Part shown: piece by piece, positions 41,972-50,167 of the stretch
How the letters are laid out: the number at the start of each line of letters is the position of its first letter
How positions within the stretch are numbered: the first letter of the stretch is position 1
DNA from: Martinezella hainanensis
Lineage (GTDB): Bacteria > Pseudomonadota > Alphaproteobacteria > Rhizobiales > Rhizobiaceae
Assembly: GCF_900094555.1 (NCBI RefSeq)
Contig: NZ_FMAC01000016.1
Span: 1 to 64,000, forward strand
DNA length: 64,000 bases
Direction: 5' to 3'
The notes under the pieces: generated by a model
Told to the model about the DNA's origin: nothing
What the model saw: the letters and a program-made list of their open reading frames with translations, nothing else
The model's database searches: none
Position numbers and translations under genes: made by a program

Positions 41972-43612
41972 TCAAACCTTCGACCGATTGCCATCCGCCA
42001 TCACCGCCGCCACCGCATCATCGACGCTGAAGCTGCAGCGCTTGTCGACATCGGCAACACCCGCGACTGTCATGAGATCGCGAACGCGGTCGTGCACGCG
42101 AGCAAATTGAACACGGAGGCCGGCTCGCTGCATGGCGCTGTCGAACTCCATCAAGGCGTCCATCGCCGTGCTGTCGATATCGGAGCTTTCTTCAAGGCTG
42201 AGAATGGCTGCCCGCAACCCAGCTTCGCTGCGGCTGCCGGACAATATCTCGCCGAAGATCGTATCGGCGTTGCCGAAAAATAGGGTCTCGCCGGGGCGCC
42301 AGATGGCAATGCCCGGTATCTCGGAGGCATCGTCATGCCTGCTGACATCGACGAAGTCATGGCTGTTGTTGAGCCGCCCCAAACGGGCAACATGTGGCGA
42401 GGCCAGGCGATGCATCATCGCGGCAAGCGAGAGCGCGATCGCCAGCAGCATGCCGTTGAGGACGCCGAAGGCCAGCACACCGAGCGCGGCACCCACTGCC
42501 ACATAGAAATCACGGTGCAGTCGGCGCAAACGTAGGATGGGACTGGGATCGAGCGCATGCGTAAGAGCCGCGATCACGACGGCCGCGAGCACCGGCTCAG
42601 GCAGAAGAGCAACAAGCGGGCCGGCACAGGCAATCAGGATCGCAAGGCCAATGGCGGCGAAGACGGTGGCCGCCCGCGTTTTCGCGCCCGCCGCCTCGCT
42701 GGCAAAGCCGGCGGAAAAACCGGCACCGACCGGCATGCCCTGAACGACGGCGCTGGCGATATTGGCGGCACCCAGCGCACCGAGCTCTCGATTGACCTCC
42801 AGCGTCTCGCCGTAGCGCAGCGCCAAGGCCCGCATCGTGCCCCAGGACTCGGCAAAGAGGATGAGGACAAGCGGCACGGTGAACTGCACCAGCCGCGAAT
42901 AGGCGGTCCAGTCGGCGTCCGGCAGCGACGGCCATTGCGGTAGGATCTCGATGGGGCCAACCAGTTTGACACCATGACCTTCCAAGCCGAACAGATAGGA
43001 GGCGAAGATGCCGGCAACGAGCACGAGGAAGGCGCCAGGGATACCAGGCAATCGCTTCAGCAGCAGCAACGCCGCCAGCGCGACGAGGCCGACTGTAACG
43101 CTGACCGGATTCCACTGCAGGATCGCGCCGAAGAGTGCGGCCGCGTATGTCAAAATATTCGAGCCCTGCACGGGCACGCCGACCAGGATCGGCAGCTGAT
43201 GCAGGATGATCGTGATTGCCAGCCCCAGCGCGAAGCCGCGCAGCACCGGCCGCGAGATGAAACCGGTGATGCCGCCGAGCCGCAGCGCGCCGGCGACGAC
43301 GAATAGAATGCCGGCGAGCGCCACCGCAACCGTGGCAAGCCCCGCCTTGATCGTGGCATCGCCCGGCACCACCGCCAAGGTGGCGGCGAGAATGGCGGCG
43401 GACGAGGATGTCGGAGAGACGATGGCAAAGCGGCTGCGGCCGAATATGGCATAGATGAGACAGCCGGCGATGCCGGCGAGGATCGCCCGATGCGGCGGCA
43501 GGCCGGCAATACCGGCGTAAGCAACCGCTTCCGGCAACATCAGCCCGGCAACCGATATGCCCGCGACCAGATCCGCCCTGTCCACCACGAACCAACTGCC
43601 CAGCTTCGTCAT
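41972..43612 (-). CDS. SulP family anion transporter with STAS domain
   Basis: A 546-residue protein: about 11-12 membrane helices (from GISVAGLMLPEAVAYAGIAGLPPHRAILAG through about residue 410) and a C-terminal STAS domain (about 435-540; GIAIWRPGETLFFGNADTI, SSDIDSTAMDALMEFD). SulP proteins carry sulfate, bicarbonate, or other anions. The helix-1 to helix-3 consensus is intact. The substrate cannot be told from sequence. It ends close to the convergent 2H phosphoesterase. Confidence 0.92.
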   Translation of the reverse strand: MTKLGSWFVVDRADLVAGISVAGLMLPEAVAYAGIAGLPPHRAILAGIAGCLIYAIFGRSRFAIVSPTSSSAAILAATLAVVPGDATIKAGLATVAVALAGILFVVAGALRLGGITGFISRPVLRGFALGLAITIILHQLPILVGVPVQGSNILTYAAALFGAILQWNPVSVTVGLVALAALLLLKRLPGIPGAFLVLVAGIFASYLFGLEGHGVKLVGPIEILPQWPSLPDADWTAYSRLVQFTVPLVLILFAESWGTMRALALRYGETLEVNRELGALGAANIASAVVQGMPVGAGFSAGFASEAAGAKTRAATVFAAIGLAILIACAGPLVALLPEPVLAAVVIAALTHALDPSPILRLRRLHRDFYVAVGAALGVLAFGVLNGMLLAIALSLAAMMHRLASPHVARLGRLNNSHDFVDVSRHDDASEIPGIAIWRPGETLFFGNADTIFGEILSGSRSEAGLRAAILSLEESSDIDSTAMDALMEFDSAMQRAGLRVQFARVHDRVRDLMTVAGVADVDKRCSFSVDDAVAAVMADGNRSKV

Positions 43613-43700
43613 CGATCACCGACCATAGGGATGGCGCATTCATTTATGGATAGAGATTCGCGGCGAAGCTGCAACAAGAAAATATGGCCAGGAGTTACCC

Positions 43701-44582
43701 TTACGCTCCTGCGCTTGCGTCGTCCCGGATGGGGCAGCTTTGGCCGATCACGTCGCAGACAAAATCCATGACGGCTCGGACAGCCGGCGAACGTCGTAGA
43801 TCCGGGTAGGTTACCAGCCAAAGATCCCGCGTGGGTGACGGAACCGTTGCCGGAAGGCGCGTCAAGGCAGGTTCGCTATCCCCCAGGAAAGTGGGAAGCA
43901 CGAGAACGCCAATGCCGGCGCGCGCAGCTTCGAGCTGCCCGAAGATATCGCCGGCGCGGAATACGATTGGCCGCCCGGCCAGCAGACTGCGCAGCCATGT
44001 CTCCCGCGTCAGATGTTCAAGGGCTGCATCATAGCCGATGAAGACCCAGTCTTCCTCGGGCATCTGCGCAAAGGATGGGGTTGCGTAAAGACCGAAGCGC
44101 ATCACGCCGATGCGCCGAACCAGCAGATCGCTCTCCTCCGGCCTCGTCGTTCTCACGGCAATATCCGTCTCACCGTGATCGATCGTCGCACGGCGCGAGA
44201 CACCGGCGACAGTCAAGGTGATGTCCGGATGGTCCACGCGAAACAAGGCCGCTTTCGGAGCAAGAAGATGAGCGGCGACCGATGGCGGCGCGCTGATCTT
44301 GACCGCGGCGGAAAGCCCGGCGACGGCGCTCTTCGAATAGCGCCTGATCGCCTCGACATTTTCATCGATACGTCCCACCAATTCGGCAATCGCGCGGCCA
44401 TCTGCCGTCAGAGGAGAAGTGCGCGGCCGCCGGTCGATGAGGCGCAAATCGAGCGAACGCTCCAGCGCGGCAATGCGCCGGCCGACCGTCGCGTGATCGA
44501 CGCCCAGCTCCCGCGCCGCGGCGGACAGCGAGCCGGTTCGCGCCAGGGCGGCGAAATGGTGAAGGTCCTGCCAGTCTATCAT
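43701..44582 (-). CDS. LysR family transcriptional regulator
   Basis: A 293-residue LysR-type regulator with N-terminal HTH (IDWQDLHHFAALARTGSLSAAARELGVDHATVGRRIAALER, 2-42) and effector domain. The ATG at 44582 gives MIDWQDLHHF, the standard start; the frame is open further upstream to 44795 but this overlaps the divergent oxidoreductase gene. It is divergent from the quinone oxidoreductase with a 91-base gap containing both promoters, so that gene is its likely target. Confidence 0.9.
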   Translation of the reverse strand: MIDWQDLHHFAALARTGSLSAAARELGVDHATVGRRIAALERSLDLRLIDRRPRTSPLTADGRAIAELVGRIDENVEAIRRYSKSAVAGLSAAVKISAPPSVAAHLLAPKAALFRVDHPDITLTVAGVSRRATIDHGETDIAVRTTRPEESDLLVRRIGVMRFGLYATPSFAQMPEEDWVFIGYDAALEHLTRETWLRSLLAGRPIVFRAGDIFGQLEAARAGIGVLVLPTFLGDSEPALTRLPATVPSPTRDLWLVTYPDLRRSPAVRAVMDFVCDVIGQSCPIRDDASAGA

Positions 44583-44673
44583 CGGTGCATTATTGCACAG
44601 ATGTGGTGAGTTCATACCGAATTTATTCAAGCCGGGCTTTGTGGTCAAAGATCTCCTGAAAGGAGACTTCCGC

Positions 44674-45648
44674 ATGCCCCTAGCGATTGCCATTACCGGC
44701 CCCGGCGGGCCTGAGGCCATGAAAGCTGTCGAGCTCCCCGCCACGGAACCAGGTCCCGGCCAAGCCCGCATCCGCCAGAGCGTTTCCGGCGTCAATTTCG
44801 TCGATATCTATGTCCGCTCCGGGCTCTATCCGCTGCCGCCAGGCCAAAGCGTGCTCGGCTTCGAGGGCGCCGGTGTCGTCGAGGCGATCGGCCCCGAAGT
44901 CGCAGGATTGAAGGTTGGCGACCGTGTCGCCTATATCGGCCATCCACTCGGCAGCTATGCCGAAGTGCGGACGCTGTCCGCCGCCCGACTGGTGAAATTG
45001 CCCGAAGGCGTCAGCGAACGCGTTGCCGGCAGTACGATGCTGCGCGGACTGACGGCGCACATGGTGCTGCAGAAGGTTTACCCTGTGAAAGCAGGCGAAT
45101 GGGTGCTCGTCCATGCGGGCGCCGGCGGTCTCGGCCAGCTCGTGACGCGCCTTGCCAAGCGGATTGGCGCAAACGTCATCGCCACAGTCGGCTCCGAAGC
45201 CAAGGCTGAGTTTGCCTATGAGGCCGGCGCGGATGTGGTGCTCCTGCACACATCGGAAGATTGGGTGGAGGAAACGCGCCTTATTGCCGATCGCCGCGGC
45301 GTGCATCTTGCCGTCGACGGGATCGGCGGGACGATGCTGTCGCAGACGCTTGCCGCGGTACGCCCCTTCGGCATGGTCGCAAGCCTGGGCCAGGCAGGCG
45401 GCCCGATTCCGCCGATCCAGATCGAGGAGCTGACAGCGCCTCGCGCAATCGGCCTAGCACGCCCAAGCGTATTGACCTACGCCAGCGATCCGGACCTCTA
45501 CCGCCAAGGCGCCACGGCGCTGATGGATGCGCTGCAGGCAGGCCTCATCAACCCGATCGGCGCCGAATATGCGCTCAAGGATGCAGCCCAGGCTCATGCC
45601 GACCTGGAGGCCGGACGAACAACGGCCAGTGTCATATTGACGATGTGA
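44674..45648 (+). CDS. quinone oxidoreductase-like zinc-free MDR protein
   Basis: A 324-residue MDR-type reductase (QorA-like). GFEGAGVVEAIGPEV is the family block; the NADPH site is VHAGAGGLGQLVTRLAKRIGANVIATVGSEAKAEFA. There is no structural zinc motif, as expected for quinone oxidoreductases. ATG at 44674 follows AGGAGACTTCCGC. It is divergent from a LysR gene and probably induced by electrophiles or redox stress, which is inference from the arrangement. A hairpin follows. Confidence 0.9.
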   Translation: MPLAIAITGPGGPEAMKAVELPATEPGPGQARIRQSVSGVNFVDIYVRSGLYPLPPGQSVLGFEGAGVVEAIGPEVAGLKVGDRVAYIGHPLGSYAEVRTLSAARLVKLPEGVSERVAGSTMLRGLTAHMVLQKVYPVKAGEWVLVHAGAGGLGQLVTRLAKRIGANVIATVGSEAKAEFAYEAGADVVLLHTSEDWVEETRLIADRRGVHLAVDGIGGTMLSQTLAAVRPFGMVASLGQAGGPIPPIQIEELTAPRAIGLARPSVLTYASDPDLYRQGATALMDALQAGLINPIGAEYALKDAAQAHADLEAGRTTASVILTM

Positions 45649-45659
45649 GACGTTTCCAG

Positions 45660-45681
45660 CGAGGCCGGTTCGCCGGCTTCG
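45660..45681 (+). terminator. hairpin with TTCG tetraloop after the oxidoreductase
   Basis: CGAGGCCGG (45660-45668) and CCGGCTTCG (45673-45681) pair (one G-T wobble) around a TTCG tetraloop, 11 bases after the stop codon. There is no long T-run, so the terminator call is moderate. Confidence 0.45.
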
Positions 45682-45908
45682 TTGCAAAGGCACAGCAGCT
45701 TCAAGCCGCACGCACAATCAATTCATCCCGTCAATCGCTTTTGCTGCAAGGCAGCAATTCGTTGACCATGCCTGCCCTTGCCTGATACCCGTTGTCTGTG
45801 GCGACGCACGGCCATCCGGCCGCCGCCGTCATGGCTATCCGATACGAACCCCGATCCCTCGTGGCAAACAGCATGGACACCGTTGCCGGTGCCCGCAGGC
45901 GATATCCC

Positions 45909-47090
45909 GTGAACACTGTTTCTCAGACCATCCGGTCCACCTCGACCCTATCCCTCGTCTCAATCGTCGCGCTGACATTCTTCGGCTACATCGCCATCGG
46001 TCTTCCACTCGCAGTTCTGCCGACGTATGTCGACAGCAGCTTGGGTTTCGGCGTCGTCTGGGCAGGCATCGCCGTCAGCACGCAATATGTGACGACCATC
46101 GTCAGCCGCGCACATGTCGGCCGGCTCTGCGATCAATATGGACCGCGCCGCTCGGTCTTTCTCGGCTTCCTTGCCTATGGCCTGTCTGGCGCATTGACGA
46201 TCGCCTCCACATTTACGGTCAACGTCCCGGCGGCAAGCCTTGCGCTCCTGCTTGCAGGCCGGTTGGCGCTCGGCATCGGCGAAAGCTGGGTGAGCACGGC
46301 GGCGATTACCTGGGCGATCGGGCTGATGGGATCACGCGAGACCGTCCGCATCATCTCCTGGAACGGCATCGCCACCTATGGCGGCATCGCGCTTGCCGCC
46401 CCCTTCGGCGCCTGGCTACAGGGGCAATACGGTTTCTTCGCCATCGGCGTCGTCACCATCATCCTTGCGGTTGCCGGCTTCATGCTGGCGCAAACGCGCC
46501 CGCCGGTGCCTGGCGTGAAGGAAAAGGGCATTGGCACCGGCCAGGTGCTGAGCCGCGTCGCGCCTTTCGGCATCGCGCTTGCCCTTGCCTCCAGCGGTTT
46601 CGGCGTCGTCATGGCCTTCGTGGCGCTGTTCTTCCACAGCCGCGGCTGGGATGGCGCCTCGTTCGCCCTGAGTGCTTTCGGCCTTGCCTTCATGGGCGTG
46701 CGCCTGGGTCTTGCCCAGGCAGTCGCGCGCTTCGGCGGCCTGCCTCTGGTGCGCATCTCGCTCGTCGTCGAGATCATCGGCCTGGCAGCCCTTGCCTTTG
46801 CGCCCTCCCCGACCGTTGCCATTATCGGCGCGGCTCTGGCCGGTGCCGGCTTCGCGCCCGTCTTCCCGGCACTCGGCAACGAGGCCATGGAGCGCATCCC
46901 TCCGCAGAACCGCGGCGTCGCGCTCGGGCTCTATTCGATCTTTCTCGATGTATCGCTCGGCTCGACCGGCCCGATCGCCGGCCTGTTTGCCGATCATCTC
47001 GGCTATGCCGCGCCCTTCTCCTTCGGCGTCGGCGCAGTGCTGCTCAGCCTTATCCTGAGCTTCTGCCTGCGCAGGAACCGCAGCCGCTAG
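45909..47090 (+). CDS. MFS transporter
   Basis: A 393-residue 12-helix carrier (ALTFFGYIAIGLPLAVLPTYVDSSLGFG at the start; the cytoplasmic loop after helix 2 has GRLCDQYGPRRSV). It resembles the YfcJ/YhhS-type MFS subfamily. The frame is open from 45792, but residues before the GTG at 45909 (NTVSQTIRSTSTLSLVSIVAL) are not family-like. The GTG start is a guess; a start at 45792 or 45873 cannot be excluded. Substrate unknown. Confidence 0.8.
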   Translation: MNTVSQTIRSTSTLSLVSIVALTFFGYIAIGLPLAVLPTYVDSSLGFGVVWAGIAVSTQYVTTIVSRAHVGRLCDQYGPRRSVFLGFLAYGLSGALTIASTFTVNVPAASLALLLAGRLALGIGESWVSTAAITWAIGLMGSRETVRIISWNGIATYGGIALAAPFGAWLQGQYGFFAIGVVTIILAVAGFMLAQTRPPVPGVKEKGIGTGQVLSRVAPFGIALALASSGFGVVMAFVALFFHSRGWDGASFALSAFGLAFMGVRLGLAQAVARFGGLPLVRISLVVEIIGLAALAFAPSPTVAIIGAALAGAGFAPVFPALGNEAMERIPPQNRGVALGLYSIFLDVSLGSTGPIAGLFADHLGYAAPFSFGVGAVLLSLILSFCLRRNRSR

Positions 47091-47206
47091 ACGCAAGTTA
47101 AGCTGCACTTCCCATTCCAGCTGCCGTCGATAGACGACAAATAGTTGCGGCCTGCGGTCAAGGCTTGATAAGGATCTCCGATGATCACACAGCAGGAGGC
47201 CCGCCC

Positions 47207-48268
47207 ATGAACGTCACCGAAATCGTCATCGAAGGCGACACTCCGGGGATCGCCTGGCGGCTGCCCATCCTGCATTTTGCCGGCACCAAGGCCGATGCAC
47301 CGAAAATCTATATCCAGGCCGCATTGCACGCCGGCGAGCTGCCGGGAACAGCGCTCGTCCATTTCCTCTGCGAGAGGTTGCGGCAGGCCGAGGCGGAGGG
47401 CAGGATCCTCAGCGATATCGTCGTCGTGCCACACGCCAATCCGATCGGTGCAGCGCAATCGCACTTCGGCGAGATGCAAGGTCGCTTCGACCTGGGGTCG
47501 CGCACCAATTTCAACCGCGACTTCCCGCTGATCTCGCTGCGCGATCGCGAGCTGCTGATCGAGAACCTCGATCGCTATCCGGCCGTCGACCGGCTGAAGC
47601 GCCAGCTGATCCATATGGCGCTCGGCGCCGATCTGGTGATCGACCTTCATTGCGATGACGAATCCTTGCAATATGCCTATATCGACGAGGCCTTCTGGCC
47701 CGAGGCGGCGGACCTTGCCGCGGCACTCAAGATGGATGCCGTACTACTTTCCGATGGCGAAAGCTCGGCCTTTGAAGAGGCTGTCAGTTTCGCCTGGAAA
47801 TATGAAGTGCCGGGAGAAAAGAAAGCAAAGCTGCCGGGCAAGCTTTCGGTCACGGTGGAATTGCGCGGTACCCGCGATGTTTACCCCGAAATGGCAAAGG
47901 AAGATGCCGCAGGACTTTGGCGCTTCCTCGCCGCGCGTGGCGCGGTGCAGGACGACAGCGTCGCGCCAGGCGGCTTTAGCGGACCGGCCGTGCCGCTCGA
48001 CAATATCGAGATGATCCGTGCGCCACAGGCGGGCACCGTGCTCTTCCATCGCAATATCGGTGAACGCGTTGCGGAAGGCGATCTGCTGGCGACGATCATC
48101 ACCTCTCCCGGTATGGCGGATGGGACCATCGATGTCCGCGCGCCGCAGGCAGGCCTCATCGTCACTCGTGTCTCCGACCGGCTGGTACGCAGGCGTGGCG
48201 ACCTGATGAAGATCGGCTCCGATAGGCCGAGTTCCGTTACCCGCAAGCCCGGCACGCTGGAAGATTGA
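47207..48268 (+). CDS. succinylglutamate desuccinylase/aspartoacylase family protein
   Basis: A 353-residue zinc carboxypeptidase-like protein. Zinc ligands are H41 and E44 in AALHAGELPGT and H148 in VIDLHCDDESL. About residues 275-345 resemble a biotinyl/lipoyl-like barrel (RAPQAGTVLFHRNIGERVAEGDLLATI), a common C-terminal addition in this family. The ATG at 47207 follows AGGAGGCCC. Members hydrolyse N-acyl amino acids. The substrate is unknown; no partner catabolic genes are adjacent. Confidence 0.87.
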   Translation: MNVTEIVIEGDTPGIAWRLPILHFAGTKADAPKIYIQAALHAGELPGTALVHFLCERLRQAEAEGRILSDIVVVPHANPIGAAQSHFGEMQGRFDLGSRTNFNRDFPLISLRDRELLIENLDRYPAVDRLKRQLIHMALGADLVIDLHCDDESLQYAYIDEAFWPEAADLAAALKMDAVLLSDGESSAFEEAVSFAWKYEVPGEKKAKLPGKLSVTVELRGTRDVYPEMAKEDAAGLWRFLAARGAVQDDSVAPGGFSGPAVPLDNIEMIRAPQAGTVLFHRNIGERVAEGDLLATIITSPGMADGTIDVRAPQAGLIVTRVSDRLVRRRGDLMKIGSDRPSSVTRKPGTLED

Positions 48269-48273
48269 TCTGC

Positions 48274-48489
48274 CTAGCGGCGATCGATGACCCGGCAGCG
48301 GATGATGAAGGCGATTGCGGCCGCCTCTTGGAGAAGCATACCAATGCGATGAAGATGATGCTGCACGCCAGCAAGTGCGGCACGTCCTTTACCCCTTAGC
48401 CGGGCAAGAATTGAACGATTTCCCATGGCGATCATGCCTCTGATCGAGTCGATGCAGGCAAGGTTCAAAGCATCGATAACGCCAGCCAT
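48274..48489 (-). CDS. possible small protein under MarR-type operator
   Basis: A 71-residue open frame (ATG at 48489, or GTG at 48495) with a basic, helix-rich composition (GNRSILARLRGKGRAALAGVQ). It has no recognised family and no strong ribosome site. It is listed because a palindrome identical in core to the one in front of the MarR gene lies 22 bases upstream of the ATG (48511-48525). It may be a real gene, or a remnant of a target gene. Confidence 0.3.
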   Translation of the reverse strand: MAGVIDALNLACIDSIRGMIAMGNRSILARLRGKGRAALAGVQHHLHRIGMLLQEAAAIAFIIRCRVIDRR

Positions 48490-48510
48490 CGACACTATCT
48501 TTGATATATG

Positions 48511-48525
48511 TATGCAGTGTGCATA
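48511..48525. promoter_or_regulatory. MarR-type operator, second copy
   Basis: TATGCA-GTG-TGCATA is a perfect palindrome. Read on the other strand, it is the same 15-base core as at 49101-49115. It lies downstream of the MarR gene and upstream of a minus-strand small open frame. Confidence 0.55.
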
Positions 48526-48559
48526 TATATTGATGCAATGTCAAGAGAGTGCTGAGGCA

Positions 48560-49081
48560 CTAGATCATGAAGGCAATGGGGCAGCGATCCTGGTCGCAAA
48601 CACCCTGATCGCAAACGCGACAGACCACATCCTGATCGTCGCCAAGGTCGACCAATGCCGGCAGCAGCTTCTCCACCAGGCGGCCGAACTGCTCCTTCTC
48701 TTCAGCTTCCAGCGCTGCGAAAGCTCGATGAATGATGGCTCGGCGGGCACCAAGGCTTTTGTCAAAGAGCGCGCGCCCCCTTTCCGTCAGCTGCAGTGAG
48801 CGAGCGCGCCTGTCGCCCTCGACACCACCGGCACGCAGCACGAGATCGGATGCCACCAACTGGTCGACGAGGCGCACGGTGGCCGAATGGGAGAGCGCGA
48901 TCATTCGACGCAAGGTCTCGATCGTCAGGCGAGGCTCGGTGCCGATTTGAACGATGGCAGCGATCGCGCTCGGGCCGAGACCGGTTTCATCCGTGAAAGC
49001 CTTTTCCATCTTGTCCACCAGAGCAAGGCTCATGGCGCCGAAAAGATTCTCCAGCCGCAATATTTCCTTGTCCGTCGCCAT
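48560..49081 (-). CDS. MarR family transcriptional regulator
   Basis: A 173-residue winged-helix regulator: MATDKEILRLENLFGAMSLALVDKMEKAF at the start, recognition region TIETLRRMIALSHSATVRLVDQLVASDLV and wing GGVEGDRRARSLQLTERGRALF. The C-terminus (DQDVVCRVCDQGVCDQDRCP) holds four Cys, unusual for the family and possibly redox- or metal-sensing. The ATG at 49081 gives the standard start, with its palindromic operator 17 bases upstream. The frame stays open into the convergent region but that is not coding. Confidence 0.9.
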   Translation of the reverse strand: MATDKEILRLENLFGAMSLALVDKMEKAFTDETGLGPSAIAAIVQIGTEPRLTIETLRRMIALSHSATVRLVDQLVASDLVLRAGGVEGDRRARSLQLTERGRALFDKSLGARRAIIHRAFAALEAEEKEQFGRLVEKLLPALVDLGDDQDVVCRVCDQGVCDQDRCPIAFMI

Positions 49082-49097
49082 GCTCCACCTGCGCCAT

Positions 49098-49118
49098 AAA
49101 TATGCACACTGCATATTT
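49098..49118. promoter_or_regulatory. MarR-type operator, first copy
   Basis: AAATATGCA-CAC-TGCATATTT is a perfect 9-3-9 palindrome 17 bases upstream of the MarR start codon, where binding by its own product would block transcription. A plus-strand gene (arsenate-reductase-like) starts about 120 bases away and may share control. Confidence 0.7.
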
Positions 49119-49234
49119 ACAGGATGATAGGTGGCAACTGCAACGGATGAGAGAACCGCTTGGCCCCACGATCGGCTTTCATCCGCCTTTATTCGCATGG
49201 TATGCGCTATCGGACAGCAAGAGACGGATTCGAC

Positions 49235-49591
49235 ATGACGATCACCATTTACGGCATCAAGAACTGCGACACGATGAAGAAGGCGCGCACCTGGCTCGAG
49301 GGCCACGGCATCGCCTATGATTTCCACGACTACAAGGCCGCTGGCATCGACCGGGATCACCTGGAGCGCTGGACGAAGGAAGCCGGCTGGGAAGTGGTGC
49401 TCAACCGTGCCGGCACCACCTTCAAGGCCTTGCCGGAAGAGGACAAGGCCGATCTGTCGAACGACAAGGCCATCACGCTGATGCTGGCGCAGCCTTCGAT
49501 GATCAAGCGCCCGGTGCTGGAGGCAGACGGTAAGTTGCTGATCGGATTCAAGCCCGACATTTATGCGGCCGCATTCGGCAAGGCCGCCTAG
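49235..49591 (+). CDS. ArsC/Spx family (YffB-like) protein
   Basis: A 118-residue thioredoxin-fold protein: MTITIYGIKNCDTMKKARTWLEGHGIAYDFHDYKAAGID. C11 is the only N-terminal Cys, as in the YffB/Spx-like branch and not the classical arsenate reductase branch. GTTFKALPEEDKADLS and QPSMIKRPVLEADGKLLIGFKP are family blocks. The ATG at 49235 gives the family start; an earlier ATG at 49160 is rejected. It is followed after nine bases by ybaK. Function of this branch is unclear. Confidence 0.87.
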   Translation: MTITIYGIKNCDTMKKARTWLEGHGIAYDFHDYKAAGIDRDHLERWTKEAGWEVVLNRAGTTFKALPEEDKADLSNDKAITLMLAQPSMIKRPVLEADGKLLIGFKPDIYAAAFGKAA

Positions 49592-49600
49592 AGACAAGCC

Positions 49601-50074
49601 ATGTCAAAAACCACCCGCGCCACTCAAGTGCTGACCCAGGCGAAGGTTGCCTTCACGGTGCACACCTATGACTACGATCCGAATGCAGAGCGGGTCGGCC
49701 TGCAGGCGGCAGAGGCGCTTGGCGAAGAGCCGCATCGCGTACTGAAGACGCTGATGGCCGAGGTGGACGGCAAGCCGGTCTGCGCCGTCGTGCCCTCCGA
49801 CCACGAAGTCAGCATGAAGAAGCTCGCCGCAGCCTTCGGCGGCAAGTCTGCCGCCATGATGAAGCCCGTCGATGCCGAGCGCCTGACGGGATACCATATC
49901 GGCGGCATCAGCCCCTTCGGCCAGAAGAAGATCGTGCCGACGGCGATCGAGGCGCAGGCGATGACCGAAGCCTATGTGTATATCAACGGCGGCCAGCGCG
50001 GATTGCAGGTGCGGCTGAGCCCGCAGGATGCGTTGACCGCGCTCAAGGCCAAGGCCGCGCCGCTGATTGCCTGA
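49601..50074 (+). CDS. ybaK: Cys-tRNA(Pro)/Cys-tRNA deacylase YbaK
   Basis: A 157-residue protein of the YbaK/ProX editing fold. VLKTLMAEVDGKPVCAVVPSDHEVSMKKLAAAFGGKSAAM carries the conserved Lys and the substrate pocket, and GISPFGQKKIVPTAIEAQAM follows. YbaK deacylates Cys-tRNA(Pro) and related mischarged tRNAs. The ATG lies nine bases after the ArsC-like stop, so they are probably an operon. Length fits the family. Confidence 0.92.
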   Translation: MSKTTRATQVLTQAKVAFTVHTYDYDPNAERVGLQAAEALGEEPHRVLKTLMAEVDGKPVCAVVPSDHEVSMKKLAAAFGGKSAAMMKPVDAERLTGYHIGGISPFGQKKIVPTAIEAQAMTEAYVYINGGQRGLQVRLSPQDALTALKAKAAPLIA

Positions 50075-50167
50075 CCATCTGCAAGATCGGACAAAGCGCC
50101 TTCAATTTCGCCGCAAACCGGTCTAAGTCTTCAGACCATCTTCGATATAAGCCAAGCAGGTTTTGCC

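Noticed and set aside
49082..49597. Upstream extension of the MarR protein
   Set aside because: It runs antisense through the ArsC-like gene; the standard MarR start and operator are at 49081 and 49098.
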